Virus record (IMG/VR): IMGVR_UViG_3300030389_001381 | Span: 10,952 to 49,999 of that record | Origin: a virus | Length of the DNA stretch: 39,048 nt | Reading direction: 5' to 3' (one strand) | Shown: in pieces, positions 8,882 to 18,350 of the stretch | How positions within the stretch are numbered: the stretch's first letter is position 1 | Layout of the letters: each line of letters begins with the position of its first letter | Position numbers and translations under genes: made by a program | Notes under the pieces: model-generated | The model's database searches: none | The model's input: the letters and a program-made list of their open reading frames with translations, nothing else | Told to the model about the DNA's origin: nothing

Positions 8882-11800
8882 CTATCCTGGCCAGTTAGAC
8901 GTTTTAAACCATTCATCTGCATGGAATGGAGGCGCTCCACTTGCTGCAGAAACATTTTGAGGGTTTACTGGTGGTTGAGGAGGTACTCCGTTTGTATTTT
9001 CTACCCACATAACACTAGTAGTAGCTCCAACGCTACAAGAAGCAAGAGTAATCCATTCATGTTTAGCGTTTATTAAACTACAACCACTATAATCAAAAGC
9101 TACACCACCAATAGTACCAGCATCACCAGGTGTAACACCTGCGTTTAGTTGTTGATTTGTTGCATTAAATGCATCTAATCCAGTAATTATATAGTATTCA
9201 GCGCCACTAGTATCGTAAGGTGTAGATACAGGACCACTAAAAGCTCGGTTACCTGTACCATCAGCTGGTGCTTTAAAAGTTGTATTAGGATTAGATGGAT
9301 TCCATGGACCTACTCCGTCTTGAACATTATAACCACCAAATCTAGAATCCATCTGGAAAGCAGAACCATTAGTACTAGATATTTTAACGTAAATCCAAAC
9401 CGGATAATTATTCCAATTAGCAATTTCACCAACCCATATAGGTAAAATAGGTGTAGAACTTGAAGTTGCACATCCTGGTAACATACCTACTGGTCCGTTA
9501 GCTTGTTGATTAGAGGCAACATAATCAGTTTGAGTAGAGTCTGTAGACTGAGCATCATATGTATTATAAACTACTCCAGTATAAGTTTGAACTTGTGGTG
9601 TAAATTGAACTATTTGATTAATTGATTCACCTGTTCCATTGTCATCTGTAAGCGTCATAACTATTTCATGTAAAAATCCTGAAAAGAAATCACCTGAAAG
9701 TGTATCAAATGGACCACTTACATTCATTCGTCTTTCTACCCAAACTCCATAAAAGTTTTCTGGTGTTACATCACCACATGTTGCTTGATTTTCTTGACCT
9801 TGACCTCTTATGTAATAATAAGTATCTATATCAGTTACACCTGCTGAATTACCAGTATTAGTACCTGATATTGTATTATACCATATACCTTGAGAGTTCT
9901 GCCATCTTACACTTGTTATTGACCAAACTAAATCTCTAGTTCTATCACATTTGTCACAACCACCATTATATCCTTTAAGTAATCCTATACCATTAAAAGC
10001 ACTACCACTTGGTTTAATAATAGTTGATTGACCTGGACTTGGGTTAGGATTAACCGCTAAATCAGATATAGGTGGATCATTTGATAATGATCTTACAAAG
10101 CTTTGGTTTGATATAGTTCCGTCTGCTTGAGTAAATTGTATTGTTATCTGGTATTTTTCTAAATAACCAAAATTAGTTAATGCTGTATGTGGTATAACGT
10201 TTTGTAATTGCCAAGCACCACCACCCGCAGAGTTAATTGAAAATTCTGCTGCTCTGTTAACACTTGGATCTACTTGATCATTACTATCAAAAGAATAAAC
10301 TGTTGATAGTGCAGCTGTTGCTGTAACATCTATACCTTGGGGTGTTAATGCAAAAAATGGTGTAGTTATATTTGAATTAGCACAATCACCTTCATTATGC
10401 AACCAAACAAAACTACTTAATCCTGTAATCGATGTACCAGAACTTACTATAGCTGTATTAACATCTGATATTAAACCTGAAGTAGAAGTTTCATAAAATA
10501 ATTCTAAATTAGAAATAACAGGTGAAGTTTCGTAAACAGTTAAAGCCATACTATCTGGATAATCTTCTCCAGCCGGTGGTGTAACATAAACATTTTCTTG
10601 AACACCTATTGGTTTTCCTGTACTAACTTTAGCAATAAAAGGTTTAGATTCAAGATCAAAAATTGAAAAACCATTTATAACACCAGGTGAATCTTGTGGA
10701 GCAGCTGCAGTAGGAGGATTATAAACATAGTCTGGAAAAATATCTCTTGTAGACCCAATTAATTCTACTGAATCAGGAGTTGTAAGAGGATTATATTGTT
10801 CGTTAAAACCAGCACCTGAAGCAGTGTTATTTGTAACTCTACCAAACATGGTAACATCACTATTAAACTGAACGTCTTGATTACTTATTTCATTTAATTG
10901 TCTAGGTATTTTATTTATATTGTCATGTATAAGAGTTATAAAAGCTGTTGAATCTAATTCTCTAGTATCACCTTCTATAGGATAACCTTGTGTAATACCT
11001 GGTAAGTAAGCATTATAATATTCTTGTTGTTGTTGTTTTACTACTACTCTATAAGAATAAAAACCAGTAGGATTTATAGTAAATGTATAATTATTTACTG
11101 CTAAATCTGTAAGAGGTTCAGTTCTAGTAGTTGGATTAGTAGAAGGATCAGTATCACCTTGAAACATATAATCATCTGCTATTTCTTCAAGTGTGTAAAT
11201 ATAAAAAGAATCAGTACCAACCAAGCCATTAAAAATTTGTACAAAATCTTTTATTTCAGTGTAATCACAGTATTTTCCTCTTAGCTGTCTACCTACACCA
11301 AATAATGCTTCTGTATTTACAATGCTAGTAGCTGGATCAACATCTAATCCAAGATTTTCTATTTCATATCTATAATATTGTTCAGCATTAAATAAGTATT
11401 CTCCTTTTAATTTTAGTCCAGCAGGTAATGAAGCACCTCCATCAAAACATATTCTAAACGTAGCTAATACGTTTTGAACAGTAAAAGCTAAAGCAACTTC
11501 AGTCCAACCAGTTCCATCATTTTGCCATAATGTAAATGTGTTTGGCGCGCCAACTAATCCAACTGGTAAATTAGGAAAATCATAACAAACTTGTAATGCT
11601 ACACTATCAAGCTCTTCTGTACTCCAATTTAAAAATGCAGGAAACGGATTACTATATGGTGGTTGTACTGAGTAAATATCTGGCTGAGCATATAAAGCTT
11701 CAGCGTTTCCGTTTACATTTATAACACTATCAAATGTTACAGTTAAATTATCTCCTTTCCAAGCTTTTACTTCGTTAGCATTTTCAGCCGCTCTATATTC

Positions 11801-13720
11801 TGTATAATAGTTAGATCCTTCTGTTGGTTCTCCACCTGCAACTAATACATTGTCTTTTGATGAAAGAATAACATCTGTTTGTCTACCCCATTTATCCGCT
11901 AATATTATACCTACTTGATAATTTCTATTTTGTTTAACAGAGTGATTAGGATATTCTTCAAATAACTGTACATTTTTTTCAGCTACATCTACAGCATAAT
12001 CAAGACCTAGCGGTGCATCATATCCTTGAACAAAATTAGCATACATAACTCTATTACCTGATATAGCTTGAGCTAAAGCTCTTACTGGAACTTTATCATA
12101 AACTCTAGTTGTTTCGTCTGTAGGTAAAAGTTTAAAAGGAATTGTAGACTGATAAGTGTATTGATATATATTAGTGTTATTTAGATTAGTTATAAATAAC
12201 GGGTTTACTTCAATAGTTTGTAAAATATTAAAAGCTAAAGAATCAGATTCTTTATATATAATATCTATATCACTTACTTGATAGTCATCAATAATATTTA
12301 AAGATGGTAATTCTATATTTAAAACAATATTATTTATATTATTTTGCATAAAATTAACAATAGTAGATCTCATGGCTTCATCTTCATCGTCATTTAAAAA
12401 TCTACCTTCTTGCTCTGGTATAAAACACTCTTGTGAAAATGGAGCTATTAAAGAATATTCACCATCTGCATATTTAAATCTATAACTAAATCTTACAAAT
12501 TTATCTCTAATAAATTCAGGATCACCTTGCCAACCTTTAAAACCTGCGTTTTTAAGAACACGTACTGCATAACCTGCAATAGTACCTAATGTGTTTACCT
12601 CTACAGTAGCAGGTGTTACAGGGTTTTGTATATCTTGTATATATAAATATTTATCTACATCAGCACACCATATTTTTGCTTCTGAATCTAATAATTCAAA
12701 ATCAACTGGTGTGACAGAATCTGCTGTTCTTTGACCTGAAGGTTTTGCATTAAAACCACTAGAGTTATTATCTGCATCAGCAGTATTAGTCCAATAATTG
12801 ACCGACTTAATGTTAGCTGGATTACCTGTAGCTGTTTCAACTAATAATGCATTAAAGTCAGATTCTTCTGCTATGGTATAACCAAATGGTGCTAAGTTTC
12901 TTACATCTTCTACAGCCCATCTATTATATAACTTACCGTATATAACTCCATTGTCTAATAAGTTTTCATAATAACACCAACAACCTACCTCGTTTGTATC
13001 ATATGTTTCCCAATCAACTAAAGAAACAGCTTCTGGTATTAAATCACCATTTCTATATCTAGTCACACTTAAGTTTTCTGTAGCCCACTCTTGAGTACCA
13101 ATTCTAATTGTTGGTAGGTTTTCAGCATTAGACATTGTGCTAGGTTTTAATGCACTAATACTTCTAAGATCTATTAAATTAGGAGCTAGATAAGGAGCAA
13201 ACTTACAAACTGTTATGCTTGTCTCATCTGTGTAATATGTAGGATTTTGTATTGCTGTAACTACATTTATAACTCTAGGTTGATTTCTATTATCTGTAAA
13301 AAATAATAAATTTTCTAATAAGTTTATACCTTCTACTCTATTTAAAGTAGAAAAGTTTAAAAAATTACCTTCTACTAAAACATCTGGCGTAGAAGTATTT
13401 GAACTTGGTTGCCATCTTAATATTTTACATACAGCGGTTGACGTTGATGGTATTCTTTCTTGATTTTGCCAATTAGTCATAAACCAATAAATATATCCAG
13501 AAGCTTCGTCAGTATAAACCCCAATACATACAACACCGTTACCAGTTTCGTCTATAACTTTTTCATTGCCTAATATAGCTTCCAAAGCACCTACGTCTTG
13601 ACTTTCTGATCTAGAAACAGCTATATTCCTACCGTCTCTGTATTCATTATTTGGTACTAGTCTATCATCTAAGTCTTTATTCATTTTAGACTTAATGAAA
13701 CTATTTTTATTTTCTGCCAT
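8882..13720 (-). CDS. Tail nozzle (muzzle/stabilization) protein with inserted FISUMP domain, 1612 aa
   Basis: Residues 1-150 match the pattern of crAss-like tail nozzle/stabilization proteins: SFIKSKMNKDLDDRLVPNNE, YRDGRNIAVSRSESQDVGAL, and FFTDNRNQPRVINV. These are functional relatives of P22 gp10 and T7 gp12. About residues 203-390 form a FISUMP-type domain (TIRIGTQEWATENL, YGKLYNRWAV, LAPFGYTIAEESDFNALL). The nozzle fold then resumes at EFIRDKFVRFSYRFKYADGEYS. The C-terminal half is a long series of beta-rich, Ig-like stretches ending near PPFHADEWF. The gene ends with TAG. It follows two connector genes and precedes the apparent C-terminal nozzle chain. The nozzle call is good; the receptor-binding role of the insert is inferred. 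Confidence 0.82.
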   Translation of the reverse strand: MAENKNSFIKSKMNKDLDDRLVPNNEYRDGRNIAVSRSESQDVGALEAILGNEKVIDETGNGVVCIGVYTDEASGYIYWFMTNWQNQERIPSTSTAVCKILRWQPSSNTSTPDVLVEGNFLNFSTLNRVEGINLLENLLFFTDNRNQPRVINVVTAIQNPTYYTDETSITVCKFAPYLAPNLIDLRSISALKPSTMSNAENLPTIRIGTQEWATENLSVTRYRNGDLIPEAVSLVDWETYDTNEVGCWCYYENLLDNGVIYGKLYNRWAVEDVRNLAPFGYTIAEESDFNALLVETATGNPANIKSVNYWTNTADADNNSSGFNAKPSGQRTADSVTPVDFELLDSEAKIWCADVDKYLYIQDIQNPVTPATVEVNTLGTIAGYAVRVLKNAGFKGWQGDPEFIRDKFVRFSYRFKYADGEYSLIAPFSQECFIPEQEGRFLNDDEDEAMRSTIVNFMQNNINNIVLNIELPSLNIIDDYQVSDIDIIYKESDSLAFNILQTIEVNPLFITNLNNTNIYQYTYQSTIPFKLLPTDETTRVYDKVPVRALAQAISGNRVMYANFVQGYDAPLGLDYAVDVAEKNVQLFEEYPNHSVKQNRNYQVGIILADKWGRQTDVILSSKDNVLVAGGEPTEGSNYYTEYRAAENANEVKAWKGDNLTVTFDSVINVNGNAEALYAQPDIYSVQPPYSNPFPAFLNWSTEELDSVALQVCYDFPNLPVGLVGAPNTFTLWQNDGTGWTEVALAFTVQNVLATFRICFDGGASLPAGLKLKGEYLFNAEQYYRYEIENLGLDVDPATSIVNTEALFGVGRQLRGKYCDYTEIKDFVQIFNGLVGTDSFYIYTLEEIADDYMFQGDTDPSTNPTTRTEPLTDLAVNNYTFTINPTGFYSYRVVVKQQQQEYYNAYLPGITQGYPIEGDTRELDSTAFITLIHDNINKIPRQLNEISNQDVQFNSDVTMFGRVTNNTASGAGFNEQYNPLTTPDSVELIGSTRDIFPDYVYNPPTAAAPQDSPGVINGFSIFDLESKPFIAKVSTGKPIGVQENVYVTPPAGEDYPDSMALTVYETSPVISNLELFYETSTSGLISDVNTAIVSSGTSITGLSSFVWLHNEGDCANSNITTPFFALTPQGIDVTATAALSTVYSFDSNDQVDPSVNRAAEFSINSAGGGAWQLQNVIPHTALTNFGYLEKYQITIQFTQADGTISNQSFVRSLSNDPPISDLAVNPNPSPGQSTIIKPSGSAFNGIGLLKGYNGGCDKCDRTRDLVWSITSVRWQNSQGIWYNTISGTNTGNSAGVTDIDTYYYIRGQGQENQATCGDVTPENFYGVWVERRMNVSGPFDTLSGDFFSGFLHEIVMTLTDDNGTGESINQIVQFTPQVQTYTGVVYNTYDAQSTDSTQTDYVASNQQANGPVGMLPGCATSSSTPILPIWVGEIANWNNYPVWIYVKISSTNGSAFQMDSRFGGYNVQDGVGPWNPSNPNTTFKAPADGTGNRAFSGPVSTPYDTSGAEYYIITGLDAFNATNQQLNAGVTPGDAGTIGGVAFDYSGCSLINAKHEWITLASCSVGATTSVMWVENTNGVPPQPPVNPQNVSAASGAPPFHADEWFKTSNWPG

Positions 13721-13722
13721 AT

Positions 13723-14991
13723 TTAATGTTTAATCCACTTAGATTTATTGCGCATTACTTGCACTATTTCATCTAACTTAATATTAGATAATCTAATTTT
13801 AGCATTTCTTAGTTTTGCTGATTTTTCTTTTTTCAACCTCATAACTATGTACTCTGGTTGATTTATTCTTGTAGATATTATAGAGTAAATTATATACGCA
13901 TACATTGCGTCTTCTGCCATTTTAGGAACTCTAGTATCAAGATCATAAGCAAGTCCATCAGATATATACTCAAAAACCACCATGTTGCCATTTAAGTTGC
14001 TAGAAAAAGATAGTTTGTTTTCTCTTTCATTTATATTAAACCAACCATTCATGTTAGCAGCCGATGGTTCTAAGCCATACCTTTGGCCCCAACCATAACC
14101 AGTTCCTAAACCCCAACCATATCCATAACCATACCAGTCAGGATCTATTCCGTTATTAACGTCGTTAGGAGTTAATTGACCATTTACTAAATTATCATTT
14201 GCTTTATGCCATCTTTCTTGTGTTACAGATGTACCTTCAACATCATTACCAAAATTATCTTGAGTAGGTATACCAGCATCATCTTGTATTTGAGTATAAT
14301 AAGGACTTATTGTTATATTGTCAGCAGGATATATAATATGTTTTACACCTAAATCATCTATCCATGAACATCTTACATAGTTAACATAGTCTTGAGGTAA
14401 AACTAATGTTAAGTTTGGTGGTATAGTTAGTTCTGCAGATTTAATACTTTTTAAAGTATCATAACTAAATTCTTGCATGGCTCTTTTTGCATGAAATATA
14501 ACATCTGTTCTTTTAACATCAGGTATTAATTTATCTTTACCAACATATCCTACTAAAAAATTATTAACAATATCATTTAGTTTAATGTACTGATAACTAC
14601 CGTAGTTGTTTTCTACAATTTCACCATATGCTTTTTCTGCTTGGTTGTTGCCATATTTACCACCTGTTAAAGTTTTTAATTGAACAACTATAAATAAATT
14701 ATTAGCAGGTGCACCTTGTGTAAAATCTATTGTGTTACCCCTTACAGCATATTCTGTTACAAACTCTGACCAACTACCAGGAGTACCAGTTACACTAGTA
14801 TAAATTTTAAAATTATTTAAAGCATAATCTGTACTTGTAGGATCCCAATTACCATAATACAAATCAGTATCAAAAGTAGTAGTAAACGTAGCTGTATTAC
14901 CATCACCTCTAAACTCTTGTGAGCCTGCATAGTATTGTTGCGCTGTTTCATTTATTGAACCATTGTTAGGAGGTTGTATTATACTTGCCAT
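13723..14991 (-). CDS. Connector/ring (tail tubular-like) protein, 422 aa
   Basis: The N-terminal ~120 residues form a beta module (EFRGDGNTATFTTTFDTDLY to NNLFIVVQLKT). A helical and beta body follows, with KLNDIVNNFLVGYVGKDKLI, RTDVIFHAKRAMQEFSYDTL and LPQDYVNYVRCSWIDDLGVK, a pattern I associate with the ring/head-tail connector proteins of crAss-like phages. A Gly/Tyr/Trp-rich loop (YGYGYGWGLGTGYGWGQRYG) lies near residues 285-305. The C-terminus is basic and helical. It starts 6 bp after a 304-aa connector gene and precedes the nozzle gene by 2 bp, so it probably forms part of the ring stack between portal and nozzle. Confidence 0.72.
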   Translation of the reverse strand: MASIIQPPNNGSINETAQQYYAGSQEFRGDGNTATFTTTFDTDLYYGNWDPTSTDYALNNFKIYTSVTGTPGSWSEFVTEYAVRGNTIDFTQGAPANNLFIVVQLKTLTGGKYGNNQAEKAYGEIVENNYGSYQYIKLNDIVNNFLVGYVGKDKLIPDVKRTDVIFHAKRAMQEFSYDTLKSIKSAELTIPPNLTLVLPQDYVNYVRCSWIDDLGVKHIIYPADNITISPYYTQIQDDAGIPTQDNFGNDVEGTSVTQERWHKANDNLVNGQLTPNDVNNGIDPDWYGYGYGWGLGTGYGWGQRYGLEPSAANMNGWFNINERENKLSFSSNLNGNMVVFEYISDGLAYDLDTRVPKMAEDAMYAYIIYSIISTRINQPEYIVMRLKKEKSAKLRNAKIRLSNIKLDEIVQVMRNKSKWIKH

Positions 14992-14997
14992 AACTTA

Positions 14998-15912
14998 TTA
15001 TTGTTTTTCATTTATTTCATTAGCCGCTAATTCTTGAGATGCAGCTTGTACTATCATCGGATCTTTTATTGTTACCCCAGCATATTTTAATATTTCTAAT
15101 ATAACAGTACTTTGTTCTGTTACATCTAGTTCAAAGTTTACTGAAGAAGATGGATCCCAAACATAATAGTTATTATTTGTAAAATTCCATGCAACATCTG
15201 CAGGTTTACGTAAATAAGTTACTGATATGTTTGACATTATATTTTGAGGATATACTATTATTTTTTCACCTTCATAAACATAAACTGGAAAATACTCAGA
15301 AGGTTTAGTTAAAGTAGACATGTTCATTTGAGCTAATTCATTTCTTTGAACTGCTTGAACTTCTTTGTCATCTTTATATAACACAGTTCCTAATTTATAA
15401 AAATCATTAGGATACAACACTATAAGCAGAGTAGATCCAGCTGCAATAGAACCAGCTGTAAGGTTAAATACACCTCCTATAATATTATAATCAGTGTAAG
15501 CTAAACCATCAAGTGTTACTACAACATTACTGTTTTCTACTTGAGCTTGTGTAATTGTGGTTAATGTATAAGCGGTTTGATTATTTACTGTAGCAAAAGT
15601 TTGCGAGCCGCTTGCAACTCCTGAAGAATTTGGAGTTGTAAAGTAATTAGGAGTACCAGGTGTAAACGTAGCGTCACCAATAACTCTAAATATTTCTAGT
15701 TTTTCTTGAACTGTTTTATATCGATCACCATATTCACTTTCGTTTTGTGGTAAACGCATTTGTTGATTTAAAGTTTCAAAATAACTTTCAAATATTTCTA
15801 GTTGAACTTGAGTAGCTATTTTGTTAAACTCATTTGGAGTTAAATAACCTCTTTGTTCTTTATTTATTATTAATAAGACTGTTTTGTAAACCAGATCTAC
15901 GTTTATAGCCAT
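14998..15912 (-). CDS. Connector/ring protein, 304 aa
   Basis: The N-terminal helices (VDLVYKTVLLIINKEQRGYL, PNEFNKIATQVQLEIFESYF) are typical of head-tail adaptor proteins of podoviruses. A beta insertion at about 100-170 (QTFATVNNQTAYTLTTITQA, VVVTLDGLAYTDYNI, STLLIVLYP) resembles the N-terminal module of the next gene. The chain then continues with IIVYPQNIMSNISVTYLRKP and a helical C-terminus. It is the first of two successive connector candidates upstream of the nozzle. There is no catalytic signature. I infer a head-tail connector ring role from position and domain pattern. Confidence 0.68.
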   Translation of the reverse strand: MAINVDLVYKTVLLIINKEQRGYLTPNEFNKIATQVQLEIFESYFETLNQQMRLPQNESEYGDRYKTVQEKLEIFRVIGDATFTPGTPNYFTTPNSSGVASGSQTFATVNNQTAYTLTTITQAQVENSNVVVTLDGLAYTDYNIIGGVFNLTAGSIAAGSTLLIVLYPNDFYKLGTVLYKDDKEVQAVQRNELAQMNMSTLTKPSEYFPVYVYEGEKIIVYPQNIMSNISVTYLRKPADVAWNFTNNNYYVWDPSSSVNFELDVTEQSTVILEILKYAGVTIKDPMIVQAASQELAANEINEKQ

Positions 15913-15941
15913 TTTTTAATTTTTTTTTATTATAATACAGA

Positions 15942-15957
15942 GGCAGCTAATGCTGCC
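15942..15957 (-). promoter_or_regulatory. Short GC-rich hairpin after the 272-aa gene
   Basis: GGCAGC pairs perfectly with GCTGCC around a 4-nt TAAT loop, in an otherwise very AT-rich gap between two late genes. No T-run follows it in the direction of transcription, so it is not a canonical terminator. An mRNA processing, pausing or 3'-end protection element is more likely. Confidence 0.5.
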
Positions 15958-15983
15958 CCTATATCAATTATAATTACAGGTAT

Positions 15984-16802
15984 TTATAGTTTTTTATCTA
16001 TAGATCTATAGATTTCCATACCTTCATCTGTTTTGAAAAATGCTGCCATAGCTGAGTATGGATTTTCATCAAAAGGTACATTCATTAGTTTTCTATTGTT
16101 AGAACCCCATGAAAAAGATCTTTGATCTTGTGATAATTTAATTATACCTAGTTCAGTTGCTTTAATTGCTACGTTTCTTAATTGAACGTTTTCATCTCTA
16201 ACTAAATCTAAAAACAACATTGGTTTAGATCTAGCAAAAATAAGTAAATCTCTTCTTACTTCTTTTGAAGATAATCCATTTACTTTTGATCCAATTTCAA
16301 CACGTAGTATTGCTTCTGCCATATCTACATCTATTTCTCTTGCAACATTTAACGCGTCTACCTGTAAGCTTAACAATGATAATTCATCAGTAGCTTCTAC
16401 AACCGCATCAAATTCTGAGTAAATGTTTTTACGAGATGGGTGGTATAACGATAATAATTTTTGTAAGTTTTGCTTTTCTTTAGGAACCATTAAAACACCA
16501 TCTCTAAATATAATGTGTCCTAATGTAGCTTCACCTTTTTGTTCATCTACAAATGGAGAATCTTGATTTGTTGCATATCTAATTTCTCTTTGTTTACCTG
16601 TGCTACTATCAAAATATAATAAAGGATGTTTTGTAGTATGCTTAGAAGGTATTGTAAATGTTAAAGGAGATTTATTGCCTTTTAAAAAGTATCTTCTATC
16701 TTTTATTTCCCACTCAGGTTTTTTAACCTTTGGTGGTTCTTGTTTTGGAGGAGCAACAACAACTTCTTGTTCTACTACCTCTTCTTTTTTCTTTTTTGTC
16801 AT
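15984..16802 (-). CDS. Structural protein following the major capsid gene, 272 aa
   Basis: The first ~30 residues are charged and disordered (KKKKEEVVEQEVVVAPPKQE, then PPKVKKP). An ordered body follows with a conserved-looking stretch TLGHIIFRDGVLMVPKEKQN and PSRKN, then helices with DVDMAEAILRVEIGSKVNGLSS. It lies directly after the major capsid gene and before the connector genes, where head-completion or accessory head proteins usually map. The start is followed upstream by an AT-rich leader identical over 19 bp to that of the scaffold gene. I cannot assign a family; a head-associated structural role is inferred. Confidence 0.7.
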   Translation of the reverse strand: MTKKKKEEVVEQEVVVAPPKQEPPKVKKPEWEIKDRRYFLKGNKSPLTFTIPSKHTTKHPLLYFDSSTGKQREIRYATNQDSPFVDEQKGEATLGHIIFRDGVLMVPKEKQNLQKLLSLYHPSRKNIYSEFDAVVEATDELSLLSLQVDALNVAREIDVDMAEAILRVEIGSKVNGLSSKEVRRDLLIFARSKPMLFLDLVRDENVQLRNVAIKATELGIIKLSQDQRSFSWGSNNRKLMNVPFDENPYSAMAAFFKTDEGMEIYRSIDKKL

Positions 16803-16803
16803 G

Positions 16804-16822
16804 ATATAATATAATTAAATAA
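16804..16822 (-). repeat. 19-bp AT-rich leader, copy 1
   Basis: The plus-strand sequence atataatataattaaataa lies immediately upstream of the ATG of the 272-aa gene. An identical 19-bp copy precedes the scaffold gene at 19543-19561. It is close enough to the start codon to act in translation initiation, or it could hold a TATA-like secondary promoter. Confidence 0.6.
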
Positions 16823-16826
16823 GTTA

Positions 16827-16858
16827 AAGGTATATGGGCGCCGAAGCGCCCTTACCTT
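16827..16858 (-). promoter_or_regulatory. Strong tetraloop hairpin after the major capsid gene
   Basis: On the transcribed strand GGGCGC-TTCG-GCGCCC forms a 6-bp GC stem capped by an exceptionally stable UUCG loop. A flanking AAGGTA/TACCTT pairing extends it. It sits 11 bp past the capsid stop codon and is not followed by a T-run. It is probably a 3'-end stabiliser or attenuator that boosts capsid mRNA relative to downstream genes. Confidence 0.65.
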
Positions 16859-16868
16859 ATAAAATCAA

Positions 16869-18338
16869 CTACACACCTTTGAATAATACAAAGTTGTTAG
16901 CTGCTTGAGTTACTAGACATCTTTCTGATAAGAAGTTAACTTCCATAGCATCAAGAGTAGAAGTAAATGCACCGCCAACAGAACCTGTTAACCATGATTT
17001 CATTCTTCTATCATCAGCTTGAGAAGCTCTATATCTTACATGTAAGAAAGGTCTTCTGATGTTTGTACCAAGAATTTGATCATAAACAGTTGAAGTTCCA
17101 GCAGGTATTAAAACACCTTCGATTGAACTTACACCGCTCATAGCACCTCTTGTAGAAGCATCATTTAAGTATTTCCAGTCAGTTTTATAGAAGTCATAAG
17201 AACCTCTTCTGAAACCAGAGAAACCTAAATTTAACGCCATTTCCTCAGAATTTTCAAATAAACCAAATGCAGTACCACCAGCATAACCACCTGAGATTTG
17301 CGCTAGCATATCATCAAAGTCAAGAGCTGTTTGTCTTTGTAAGAAAAGCATGTTTTCTTCAATTGCACCCTGTGTATCTAAATTCTTAAGAATAGCATCG
17401 AAAGCATCTATACCAGCTGAAGCTGTGAAACCAACGTTTACGTTACCTCTATCTTCGATAGCAGCAAACATACCTTGAGTACCTTTAGTAATGTTTTTTA
17501 AGCCAGCAGGTCCGTTTACACTTAATTCACCTTCTACCATAGCCATTTCTAAATAATCCTCAAATCTAAGTCTTGTTTCAGACTCAGCTTTTAGATACCA
17601 TAAATATCCGCTTGTTCCATCTTCAGTAGCAACTTCTACCCAACCGATCTGAGCTGTGTCAGAACCAGAAACAACATATTTGCTTCTAATAATGATTGGT
17701 GAATTGTGATACTGTTGGAAAGCAGGATCTACACTAATGTACTCATCACCAGTTACTGCGCCTAATGCGTCAGGAGCGTTCGTTACTGATTGACCTTTTT
17801 GTACGTCAGATCCATAAACGAAAATCTTAGCTGTAGCAGCGATTGATTGTAAATCTGCAGCTGTGTAAGGTAATACGTTTAATACACCTGTGTTAGTGTT
17901 ACTATCAACTACATAAGCTTTAATCTCAGCACCTAAGTCATCCATAATAACAATAGTACTCTTAGGAGAAACTACGTTTTTAATTTCAGCATTAGCGTTA
18001 CCAAGACCTGAACCGATTGTTGGAATAGTTACGGTATTTACACCAGCACCATTACCAATAGCACAATCGTCATAAGCGATATGTAATCTGTTTTGCTCAG
18101 ACCAAATGACCTGATCGGACGTCATAGGCATTTCTGCACCTACCATTCTCAAGAAACCTGATAACGTTCTGTTTCCATAACGCTCTACTTCTTGTTCATA
18201 GATTTCCGGTAGATATTGCTGTGCAAAGTCAGCAAAATCGGCTGCAGAATTCTTATCTGTCCACTGTAAATAGTTACTGTTAAGTAACTCTTGTTTTTGC
18301 GATGGGATAATAGACCCAAATTGTGGAGTTAAACTCAT
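16869..18338 (-). CDS. Major capsid protein (HK97-fold), 489 aa
   Basis: At 489 residues it has the size and position (after portal and scaffold) of a crAss-like major capsid protein. The N-terminus (SLTPQFGSIIPSQKQELLNS, then NYLQWTDKN, FAQQYLPEIYEQEVERYGNR) and internal segments (QVIWSEQNRLHIAYDD, MAMVEGELSVNGP) fit that family as I remember it. No protease or delta-domain processing site is obvious. Its codons are less biased to AT-rich choices than the accessory genes, as expected for a highly expressed gene. It ends with TAG and is followed by a strong hairpin. It is the shell protein of the head. Confidence 0.82.
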   Translation of the reverse strand: MSLTPQFGSIIPSQKQELLNSNYLQWTDKNSAADFADFAQQYLPEIYEQEVERYGNRTLSGFLRMVGAEMPMTSDQVIWSEQNRLHIAYDDCAIGNGAGVNTVTIPTIGSGLGNANAEIKNVVSPKSTIVIMDDLGAEIKAYVVDSNTNTGVLNVLPYTAADLQSIAATAKIFVYGSDVQKGQSVTNAPDALGAVTGDEYISVDPAFQQYHNSPIIIRSKYVVSGSDTAQIGWVEVATEDGTSGYLWYLKAESETRLRFEDYLEMAMVEGELSVNGPAGLKNITKGTQGMFAAIEDRGNVNVGFTASAGIDAFDAILKNLDTQGAIEENMLFLQRQTALDFDDMLAQISGGYAGGTAFGLFENSEEMALNLGFSGFRRGSYDFYKTDWKYLNDASTRGAMSGVSSIEGVLIPAGTSTVYDQILGTNIRRPFLHVRYRASQADDRRMKSWLTGSVGGAFTSTLDAMEVNFLSERCLVTQAANNFVLFKGV

Positions 18339-18350
18339 TTTAAATTAGTT

